Source: Elusimicrobiota bacterium
GTDB lineage: Bacteria; Elusimicrobiota; Elusimicrobia; Elusimicrobiales; UBA9959
DNA: 6,698 nucleotides
Direction of reading: 5' to 3'
Assembly: GCA_003500765.1 (NCBI GenBank)
Contig: DNQL01000134.1
Span: forward strand, 1 to 6,698
Shown: piece by piece, positions 1-5,382 of the stretch
Numbering within the stretch: the stretch's first letter is position 1
Layout: each line of letters opens with the position of its first letter
Translations under genes and position numbers: made by a program
The notes under the pieces: generated by a model
Databases searched by the model: none
Seen by the model: only the letters and a program-made list of their open reading frames with translations
What the model was told of the DNA's origin: nothing

Positions 1-1
1 G

Positions 2-199
2 GACGCCGCTTTCGGGGACATTTTCGTCTGCCTGCCGCAGGCCCGCGCCCAGGCGCGCGAGCTCGGCCACCCGCTTGAGAGGGAACTGCTCCTGCTGGCG
101 CTACACGGGGCGCTGCACCTGGCTGGAATGGACGACAACACAGCGGCCCGACGGGCCGCCATGCACCGCAGGGCCGAGCGGCTGGCCGCCGGCCTGTAA
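2..199 (+). CDS. ybeY: Endoribonuclease YbeY, C-terminal part (5' end outside window)
   Basis: YbeY is a metal-dependent single-strand endoribonuclease of the UPF0054 family, acting in the cytoplasm in 16S rRNA 3'-end maturation and ribosome quality control. Only the last 65 codons are present. The frame opens with DAAFGDIFVCLPQARAQA, matching the family's GDI(v/l)I(c/s) strand followed by a helix. The metal site HGALHLAGMDD (nt 104-136) then aligns without gaps to the family motif HGxLHLxGYDH. The first two His ligands are present, but the third is Asp (GAC, nt 134-136) and the usual Tyr is Met. The Met nine residues further on, conserved in the C-terminal helix, is in register, so the alignment is secure. 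The gene ends in TAA, 35 bp before the next start. Identification is firm. Whether the Asp still binds metal cannot be told from sequence. Confidence 0.93.
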   Translation, partial: DAAFGDIFVCLPQARAQARELGHPLERELLLLALHGALHLAGMDDNTAARRAAMHRRAERLAAGL

Positions 200-213
200 C
201 CCTCCCTCTCCCC

Positions 214-229
214 TTATTTTGTAAAATAA
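214..229. promoter_or_regulatory. AT-rich perfect inverted repeat with an embedded -10-like hexamer
   Basis: TTATTTT-GT-AAAATAA is a perfect 7-bp inverted repeat with a 2-bp centre, in the short gap between ybeY and the next gene. It stands out sharply from the GC-rich surroundings. Its right half contains TAAAAT (222-227), one mismatch from the -10 consensus TATAAT, and ends only a few bases before the ATG at 235. No good -35 is visible about 17 bp upstream. It could be a promoter, an operator over a promoter, or both. A terminator for ybeY is unlikely because the stem is all A/T. Confidence 0.45.
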
Positions 230-234
230 ATACC

Positions 235-870
235 ATGAAGGCGCTGATACCGTTGCTGGCGGTCTTGCTTTGCGTTCCCGCGAGGGCACAGAAGGTCAAG
301 GAACCCCCCTGCGAAGAGATAACGGCCAGGGTCGTGGGAGGCACCATGGACGCCGTTATGGCCGATGTCCGCGCCGTAATAAGGACCCGGCAGCGCATAT
401 CTCCGGCCGACTTCGACCGGATCTTCGACGACGGTTTCTTCCGGGGCTCCAGGCGTCCTTTCGACGACATAAGGTCCTTCGAGCAGCGCCTGGACGAGAC
501 CTTCCGCGGGGAAAGCGCGCAGATACGCTCCTCTTACAGCCGCTGGGCTTCGGAGCGGCTGGAAGAAGGCCCGCTCAGGCCCTCGGTGGAGCCTGCCGAG
601 AAGACGATAACCGTGGCCCTGCGCTCCCACCAGCTCAACAAGGGCTCGCTGAACCTGGACATAAACCGCGGCCGCATCAAGATGTCGTACCAGACTCCGG
701 CGAAGCTGCAGCCGCCCGGCCGCCCGCCGGCCAGGTCCCGCCGCTACGACAAGATAATACCGGTGCCGGAAGGGGCCGACCCGGACAAGTACAGGATAGA
801 GCCGCGCCCCGACGGGCTCATGATAATTTTCGACCGCGTCAAATACGGCGCCACGGAGGCTTCAGAGTGA
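235..870 (+). CDS. Exported Hsp20/alpha-crystallin-like protein, otherwise uncharacterised
   Basis: This 211-residue protein starts with a Sec signal peptide: Lys2, a hydrophobic run over residues 3-14, and an Ala-x-Ala type site (A16-R-A18) before Gln19. Cys13 has no lipobox around it, so a periplasmic or secreted protein is expected rather than a lipoprotein. Residues 28-110 are charged and probably helical, including FDRIFDDGFF (60-69) and FEQRLDETF (82-90). Residues 118-203 resemble an alpha-crystallin domain. KTITVALRS followed by GSLNLDINRGRIKMSY (137-152) would give the first strands. YDKIIPVPEGADPDKYRIEP (171-190) then DGLMIIF (193-199) match the Hsp20 pattern of an LP-x-x-v-d-x-x-k segment followed by the GVL strand. 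A P/R-rich loop (155-170) takes the place of the usual dimerisation loop. No C-terminal I-x-I motif is seen. There is no Shine-Dalgarno before the ATG. The stop overlaps the leuS start. The Hsp20 assignment is my reading of the pattern. The existence of the gene is well supported by the signal peptide and codon use. Confidence 0.72.
   Translation: MKALIPLLAVLLCVPARAQKVKEPPCEEITARVVGGTMDAVMADVRAVIRTRQRISPADFDRIFDDGFFRGSRRPFDDIRSFEQRLDETFRGESAQIRSSYSRWASERLEEGPLRPSVEPAEKTITVALRSHQLNKGSLNLDINRGRIKMSYQTPAKLQPPGRPPARSRRYDKIIPVPEGADPDKYRIEPRPDGLMIIFDRVKYGATEASE
855..859 (+). promoter_or_regulatory. Ribosome binding site that fixes the leuS GTG start
   Basis: GGAGG lies 7 nt before the GTG at 867, within the last codons of the preceding gene. 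This is the best Shine-Dalgarno sequence in the window and it decides the leuS start. The first in-frame ATG downstream falls inside the conserved MFPYPSG segment and is too late. The frame upstream overlaps the signal-peptide gene. Confidence 0.85.
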
Positions 871-3386
871 ACACCGAGACCAACGCCAGGACTTTCCAGG
901 AGGTCGACGCCCGCCAGCAGCGGCGCTGGAAGGAGCAGAACGCTTTCAGGACGGAACGCCTGCCCGGCAAACCCAAATTCTACTGCCTCGACATGTTCCC
1001 TTACCCTTCGGGGGAGGGACTTCACGTGGGGCACCCCGAGGGGTACACGGCCTCGGACATCGTCTGCCGCTACAAGCGGATGAAGGGCTTCGAGGTCCTT
1101 CATCCCATGGGCTGGGACGCCTTCGGCCTGCCCGCGGAGAACTACGCCATCTCCACCGGCGTGCACCCGCGCATAACCACGGAAAAGAACTGCCTCAACT
1201 ACAGGCGCCAGCTGGAGTCGCTCGGCTTCAGCTACGACTGGGACCGGGAGCTCAGCACCACCGACCCCGCCTATTACAAGTGGACGCAGTGGGTTTTCCT
1301 CCAGCTTTTCAAAAAAGGCCTGGCCTACGAGGCTACGGTACCGATAAACTGGTGCCCGAAATGCAAGACGGGACTTGCCAACGAGGAGGTATTCCAGGGC
1401 AAGTGCGACCGCTGCGAGACGCCCATAGAGAGGAAGAACCTCAAGCAGTGGATGCTCCGCATCACCGCTTACGCTGACAGGCTGCTGGCCGGCCTGAAGG
1501 ACACCGACTGGCCCCACTCCACGCGGCTCATGCAGGAGAACTGGATAGGCCGCTCGGAGGGCGCCGAGGTGGATTTTGAACTGCCGTCAATAGGGGAGAG
1601 GCTGCGCGTCTTCACCACCCGCCCGGACACGCTCTACGGCGCCACCTACATGGTGCTGGCGCCCGAGCATCCCTTCGTCGCCAGGCTGACGGCGCCGGAG
1701 AAAAAAGCGGAAGTGGAGGCCTATGTGGCCGCCGCGGCCAACAAATCGGACCTCGAACGCACGGAACTGGCCAAGGATAAGACCGGCGTATTCACCGGCG
1801 CCTTCGCGGTAAACCCGGTAAACGGCGAGAAGATACCGGTCTGGGTGGCCGACTATGTGCTTATAACCTACGGCACCGGCGCCATCATGGCCGTTCCGGC
1901 GCACGACGACCGCGATCACGAGTTCGCCGTCAAGTTCGGCCTCAAGATAGTCGAGGTGCTCAAAGCCCCGGCGGACTGGAAAGGCGAAGGCGCCTTCTGC
2001 GGCGACGGGACCTCCGTAAATTCCGGCATCATAACCGGCCTCCCGACCCCGGAGGCGAAGAAAAAGATAATAGCCTGGCTGGAGGAGAAGGGCATAGGCA
2101 AAGCCAAGGTCAATTTCAAACTGCGCGACTGGGTATTCGCGCGCCAGCGCTACTGGGGCGAGCCTTTCCCGCTGGTGCATTGCGCGAAATGCGGCACCGT
2201 CCCGGTGCCCGAGAGCGAACTGCCGGTACTGCTGCCCGAGGTGGAGAAGTACGAGCCCACCGGGACTGGGGAATCCCCCCTCGCCGCGATAGAAGACTGG
2301 GTCAATGCGAAGTGCCCCGGTTGCGGCGGGCCCGGCAAACGCGAGACCAATACCATGCCGCAATGGGCCGGCTCCTGCTGGTATTACCTGCGGTACATCG
2401 ATCCGAAGAACGCCAAAGCTTTCGTGGACAAGGACCTGGAGAAGGCCTGGATGCCGGTGGACCTCTACATAGGCGGCTCGGAGCACGCCGTGCTGCACCT
2501 GCTCTACGCCAGGTTCTGGCACAAGGTCCTTTTCGACCTGGGCTTCGTTTCCACCGAGGAGCCGTTCAAAAAACTGGTGCACCCGGGCATGATACTGGCC
2601 TACGCCTACCGCGACGGGAAAGGCGCCTACCGCGGCTATAGAGAGCTGGACATCGCCGAGGACGGCACGGCGAAAACCCCCGAAGGCGAAACGCTCAAGC
2701 CGATGGTGGAGAAGATGTCCAAGTCGAAGAAGAACGTCATCAACCCTGACGAGATACAGGAGCGCTACGGCACCGACGCTTTCCGCCTCTACGAGATGTT
2801 CCTGGGCCCGCTGGAGGACACCAAGCCCTGGAACCTGCGCGGCATAGAGGGCGTGTACCGCTTCCTCAGGCGCGCCTACGCCTGGGGCCTCGAACGCTCC
2901 GCCTCGCTGACGGACACCCCGGTTTCGGAACAGGACCTGATACTCCGCCACCAGACGATAGAAAAGGTCGGCACCGACATCGAGTCCCTCAAGTTCAACA
3001 CGGCCATCTCGGCGCTGATGGTCTACCTCAACCGCCTGACCGAGCAGAAAGAAACCGCGCGAGAGGACTTCGAGACCTTCCTCGCGCTGCTGCACCCTTT
3101 CGCTCCGCATATCACCGACGAGCTATGGGAGGTATCGGGCGGGCAGGGCACGCTGATGAAGAGGACCTGGCCCGAGGCGAACAAGGCCGTCATCGCCTCG
3201 CGCGACATAGAGGTGCCGGTCCAGATAAACGGCAAGATCAGGGAAAAACTGCGCGTGAAAGAGACCACGCCGCAGGAGGAGCTCAAGCGCCTGGCCCTGG
3301 AGGCCGCGGCGCCGCATACCGCCGGCAAGACCATAGTAAAGACCATAGTAGTGCCGGGCCGCCTGGTGAGCATAGTAATAAAGTGA
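867..3386 (+). CDS. leuS: Leucine--tRNA ligase (LeuRS)
   Basis: This cytoplasmic class I aminoacyl-tRNA synthetase charges tRNA-Leu with leucine using ATP. The product is 839 residues, normal for bacterial LeuRS (about 800-860). The catalytic Rossmann fold carries MFPYPSG and the HIGH-type motif HVGH (53-56). A Cys4 zinc cluster C163-P-K-C166 / C180-D-R-C183 (ZN1 region) precedes the editing (CP1) domain. That domain has the TTRPDT segment (250-255) and AVPAHDDRD (343-350), whose Asp350 matches the editing Asp345 of E. coli. A second pair of CxxC motifs (C439/C442 and C483/C486) follows, before TNTMPQWAGSCWYY. KMSKS is at 616-620. The anticodon-binding domain and the C-terminal tail, with QINGKIREKLRV, are intact. 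GTG start, overlapping the upstream stop as GTGA, suggests translational coupling. It leads leuS-lptE-holA, the E. coli order. Nothing appears broken. Confidence 0.98.
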   Translation: MNTETNARTFQEVDARQQRRWKEQNAFRTERLPGKPKFYCLDMFPYPSGEGLHVGHPEGYTASDIVCRYKRMKGFEVLHPMGWDAFGLPAENYAISTGVHPRITTEKNCLNYRRQLESLGFSYDWDRELSTTDPAYYKWTQWVFLQLFKKGLAYEATVPINWCPKCKTGLANEEVFQGKCDRCETPIERKNLKQWMLRITAYADRLLAGLKDTDWPHSTRLMQENWIGRSEGAEVDFELPSIGERLRVFTTRPDTLYGATYMVLAPEHPFVARLTAPEKKAEVEAYVAAAANKSDLERTELAKDKTGVFTGAFAVNPVNGEKIPVWVADYVLITYGTGAIMAVPAHDDRDHEFAVKFGLKIVEVLKAPADWKGEGAFCGDGTSVNSGIITGLPTPEAKKKIIAWLEEKGIGKAKVNFKLRDWVFARQRYWGEPFPLVHCAKCGTVPVPESELPVLLPEVEKYEPTGTGESPLAAIEDWVNAKCPGCGGPGKRETNTMPQWAGSCWYYLRYIDPKNAKAFVDKDLEKAWMPVDLYIGGSEHAVLHLLYARFWHKVLFDLGFVSTEEPFKKLVHPGMILAYAYRDGKGAYRGYRELDIAEDGTAKTPEGETLKPMVEKMSKSKKNVINPDEIQERYGTDAFRLYEMFLGPLEDTKPWNLRGIEGVYRFLRRAYAWGLERSASLTDTPVSEQDLILRHQTIEKVGTDIESLKFNTAISALMVYLNRLTEQKETAREDFETFLALLHPFAPHITDELWEVSGGQGTLMKRTWPEANKAVIASRDIEVPVQINGKIREKLRVKETTPQEELKRLALEAAAPHTAGKTIVKTIVVPGRLVSIVIK

Positions 3387-3403
3387 CGGGGAAAAGGGGT
3401 TAC

Positions 3404-3411
3404 AAGGGGAG
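3404..3411 (+). promoter_or_regulatory. Purine-rich ribosome binding site of lptE
   Basis: AAGGGGAG lies in the 28-bp gap after leuS. The AAGG part sits 7 nt and the GGAG part 3 nt before the ATG at 3415. No terminator-like hairpin separates leuS from lptE, so co-transcription is likely. Confidence 0.7.
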
Positions 3412-3414
3412 ATT

Positions 3415-3990
3415 ATGAAGAAACTAGCGATACTGTCGGTTTTCCTGATGTCGGCCTGCGCCGGCGGGCCCGACGTGGTGTACAGGCCGGCGGATCAGAA
3501 AATGCCGCAGCACATAAAGCGAGTGGCAGTGCGGCCCTTCGTAAACAAGACCCAGCAGTTCGGCCTTGAAGAAAAACTGACCCTTAAGGTCATAGACGAG
3601 TTCCTAAAGAACGGCGAGTACGGCACGGTGCAGGAGAGCGGCGCCGAAGGCGTCGTCGTCGGAGAAATAACGCATTACATACTCACCCCCATACAGTACG
3701 ACGTCAACCTGGTGCCGACCGTATACAAGCTCAATGTCCTGGTACACGTGCGCCTGCTCGACCGCGCGGCGAACCGCTATCTCTGGGAAGAGCCGGCCAT
3801 GCAGGCCACCAAGATGTACTCCGCGCCGACTATGCCCGGCGGACTGACGGAAGAATCCGCCCGCGCGTTCCTCTGGGAGATACTGGCCAAGGACATAGTC
3901 AGGCGCACCGTAGAAGGATTCGGCTCCGTGAGCAGCGCCTCGCAGAAAAAGATCCCCGGCGAAAGGCCGGAGCCGGCCAAGGCCCCTTGA
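3415..3990 (+). CDS. lptE: LPS-assembly lipoprotein LptE
   Basis: LptE is an outer-membrane lipoprotein that plugs the LptD beta-barrel, and the LptDE complex places lipopolysaccharide in the outer leaflet. The product has 191 residues. A lipoprotein signal peptide (MKK, hydrophobic 4-12) ends at Met-Ser-Ala-Cys15, an acceptable lipobox with Met at -3. The mature part has the family layout: HIKRVAVRPFVNKTQQFGLE (33-52), a helix with LTLKVIDEFLKNGEY, then GVVVGEITHYILTPIQYD (79-96), YKLNVLVHVRLLD (104-116) and LWEEP (123-127). These match the LptE pattern of an IAV-x-x-F-x-N-x-T strand, a G-x-I strand and a V-x-L-x-D strand ending in LW. A helix follows and the last 20 or so residues are a charged, Pro-rich tail. 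Position between leuS and holA strongly supports LptE, since single-gene similarity in this family is usually low. Confidence 0.9.
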   Translation: MKKLAILSVFLMSACAGGPDVVYRPADQKMPQHIKRVAVRPFVNKTQQFGLEEKLTLKVIDEFLKNGEYGTVQESGAEGVVVGEITHYILTPIQYDVNLVPTVYKLNVLVHVRLLDRAANRYLWEEPAMQATKMYSAPTMPGGLTEESARAFLWEILAKDIVRRTVEGFGSVSSASQKKIPGERPEPAKAP

Positions 3991-3993
3991 ACG

Positions 3994-4971
3994 ATGCCGG
4001 CGCTGACCCAGGAACAGCTAAGGGCGGAATGGGAGGGCGGAAAGCTCCGTCCCGTCTATTATCTGTGCGGCGAGGAGAAGTTCCTTAAAGAAAAGGCCAT
4101 GGAGATACTGATGGCCAGGCTCAAGCCGGACGCCTTCAATTTCTCCGAGTTCACCGCCGGCAAGGGAGCCTCGCAGCAGGCCCTGCTGCAGGCCATGACG
4201 CCGCCCGCCGCCGCCGACACGCGCCTGGTGATACTGCGCGCGGCCGACAAGGCCAACGCGGCCGAGCTCGACGCCATAAAGGAATACCTGTCCTCGCCCA
4301 ATCCCGAGGCCGCTTTCGTCATACTCTCCGACAGGAAACAGGACAAGGCCGACCCCCTCTACGACGTCTGCGCCCGGGCCGGGGCCTCCGTCGCTTTCAA
4401 GCCGCTCTTTCCCGCCGAGGCGATGTCCTTTTTCGCCGCCATGCTGCAGCGCGACGGTCTTACCGTCTCGCGCGAGGCCGCGGCGATGATGGTGGACATA
4501 GCCGGCACCGATTCGCTGGCGCTGCGCCAGGAGGCGGAGAAGCTGGCGCTGCTGCGCCACGGCAGCAAGGGACAGGTCACCGAAGAGGACGTGGCGGAAT
4601 CGGCCGGTTTCTCCCGTGAGCTGGGTCCGTTCGAACTCTCCAACGCCGTCATGGACCGGGACCGGGACCGCGCCGCCGGCATACTGGACAGAATGCTGGC
4701 GGAAGGCGAGGAGCCGCTGGGAATACTCTACAGGGTCTCGGGGTCGATAGAAAGGCTGCTGAGATTCAAGAAGCAGGGCACCGGGCAGTACGGCGGCTGG
4801 AGCGGCGGGAGTTATATGCGCGCCATGTCCTCGGCGGCCCGCCTTTACAGCGACGAGCGGCTGGCCGACGCGCTGCGCCTCTGCCTGGAGGCCGAGACGC
4901 TTCTCAAGTCCTCCTCGGGCAGGGACCCGGCCCTGGTCATACGCGGCGTTATATATTCGATCATTAAATGA
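3994..4971 (+). CDS. holA: DNA polymerase III subunit delta (clamp-loader wrench)
   Basis: HolA opens the beta sliding clamp as the delta subunit of the DNA polymerase III clamp loader. The product is 325 residues, normal for the family (about 330-345). The N-terminal AAA+-like domain shows PVYYLCGEEKFLKEKA (20-35), the degenerate counterpart of the delta signature (y-l-l-x-G-e-e-x-f-l). It is followed by TRLVILRAADK and AAFVILSDRKQDKADPLY. As is usual for delta, there is no Walker A ATPase motif. The middle region has AMSFFAAML and AGTDSLALRQEAEKLALL, the typical d-l-x-x-l-x-x-E-l-x-K-L helix. The collar domain has GPFELSNAVMDRDRDRAAGILDRMLAEGEEPLGIL-type helices ending with a VIRGVIYSIIK tail. 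It starts 3 bp after the lptE stop with only a weak AAGG (3979-3982) upstream, so it is probably translated by coupling from lptE. A ggaccg hexamer is repeated three times in frame at 4653-4670. Confidence 0.95.
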   Translation: MPALTQEQLRAEWEGGKLRPVYYLCGEEKFLKEKAMEILMARLKPDAFNFSEFTAGKGASQQALLQAMTPPAAADTRLVILRAADKANAAELDAIKEYLSSPNPEAAFVILSDRKQDKADPLYDVCARAGASVAFKPLFPAEAMSFFAAMLQRDGLTVSREAAAMMVDIAGTDSLALRQEAEKLALLRHGSKGQVTEEDVAESAGFSRELGPFELSNAVMDRDRDRAAGILDRMLAEGEEPLGILYRVSGSIERLLRFKKQGTGQYGGWSGGSYMRAMSSAARLYSDERLADALRLCLEAETLLKSSSGRDPALVIRGVIYSIIK

Positions 4972-4972
4972 A

Positions 4973-5003
4973 GCCGCCCGCCCGCTGAAAGCGGACAGGC
5001 GGC
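4973..5003. terminator. Hairpin directly after holA, possible terminator
   Basis: GCCGCC (4973-4978) pairs with GGCGGC (4998-5003), and CCGC (4982-4985) pairs with GCGG (4991-4994) around a TGAAA loop. The two helices are joined by a short internal bulge with one G-C pair. It begins two bases after the holA stop. No T run follows on +, so it is not a canonical intrinsic terminator. It could instead protect the mRNA 3' end or work with Rho. Confidence 0.45.
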
Positions 5004-5019
5004 GGAGCGCAAATAACGG

Positions 5020-5051
5020 CGGCGCGCGGAGGGTTTCCCCTGCGCGCGCCG
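5020..5051. terminator. Strong GC hairpin between convergent holA and rpsT
   Basis: The left arm from 5020 to 5033 pairs with the right arm from 5038 to 5051. Nine G-C pairs come first, then a single G-G mismatch, then four more pairs, closing a TTTC loop. It is symmetric and sits between two genes that face each other, so it may end both transcripts. On the minus strand it starts 17 bases past the rpsT stop and is followed, after four bases, by TTATTT. On + no T run follows. The better reading is therefore an rpsT terminator with a weak U tract. Confidence 0.55.
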
Positions 5052-5068
5052 GCCGGAGCGTCCGTGAC

Positions 5069-5359
5069 TCAGGACGGGTTCTGCGCTATCTTGCGGACGC
5101 GGAGGGCGAGTCTCGCCTTCTTGCGCGACGCGGATTTCCAGTGTATGGTCCCTTTCTTGGCGGCTTTGTCAAGCAGGGAATATACCTTGGGCAGAAGTTT
5201 CTGGGCGGCCTCTATGTCCTTCTTGGTAGTAAGGGCATTGAACTCCCTGGAAACGTCATGGATCTTGGATTTAACGCCCCTGTTTCGGGCGGCGCGGCGC
5301 TCGGACTGCCTCCACGCTTTGATGGCACTGGTGTGCCGACCGGTCTTTAGCTTAGCCAT
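5069..5359 (-). CDS. rpsT: 30S ribosomal protein S20
   Basis: S20 is a primary binder of 16S rRNA in the lower body of the 30S subunit. The product is 96 residues, against 87 in E. coli. It is highly basic and all-helical in appearance. Family segments are clear: HTSAIKAWRQSERRAARNRGVKSKI (9-33), matching the conserved SA-x-K-x-x-R-Q-s-e-x-R-x-x-rN-x-x-x-KS helix, and later LDKAAKKGTIHWKSASRKKARL (63-84), the D-K-A-a-K-k-G-x-I-H signature. Trp16 stands where a basic residue is common. It is a single-gene unit: convergent with holA, divergent from murJ. No Shine-Dalgarno sequence precedes the ATG. The leader is AT-rich (minus strand, reading toward the gene: CATAAAAATAATAAACTATA), which suggests a very short leader or none. 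Confidence 0.98.
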   Translation of the reverse strand: MAKLKTGRHTSAIKAWRQSERRAARNRGVKSKIHDVSREFNALTTKKDIEAAQKLLPKVYSLLDKAAKKGTIHWKSASRKKARLALRVRKIAQNPS

Positions 5360-5382
5360 ATGGCGTATAGTTTATTATTTTT
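5360..5382. promoter_or_regulatory. 23-bp divergent AT-rich promoter region of rpsT and murJ
   Basis: The whole gap between the two start codons is 23 bp and AT-rich. On +, TATAGT (5366-5371) is one mismatch from TATAAT and would place transcription start about 5 nt before the murJ ATG. On minus, the A/T stretch offers AATAAT or TAATAA (about 5378-5372), with TTGATT (5398-5393, inside murJ) as a possible but closely spaced -35. Any -35 elements must lie inside the opposite coding sequence. The exact promoter hexamers are uncertain. The location of promoters here follows from the gene layout. Confidence 0.55.

Noticed and set aside
223..229. The AT inverted repeat as an intrinsic terminator of ybeY
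   Set aside because: A stem of only A-T pairs with a 2-bp centre cannot form a stable RNA hairpin, and no T run follows.
270..866. A long open frame continuous with leuS upstream of the GTG, suggesting a LeuRS with an N-terminal extension of about 200 residues
   Set aside because: The translation is an Arg/Pro/Gly-rich shadow of the signal-peptide gene in another frame. LeuRS homology begins just after the GTG at 867, which has an excellent Shine-Dalgarno site.
744..1517. A 257-codon minus-strand open frame spanning the exported-protein/leuS junction
   Set aside because: It crosses two well-supported plus-strand genes, and its sequence looks like a reverse-complement shadow with no family features.
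1587..3110. A 507-codon open frame on the minus strand opposite leuS
   Set aside because: It is complementary to a highly conserved synthetase, has no recognisable domains and has the low-complexity composition of an antisense shadow in GC-rich DNA.
4653..4670. Three tandem copies of a ggaccg hexamer in holA
   Set aside because: It is short and in frame, encoding a D-R repeat in a helix. It is too small to treat as a functional repeat.
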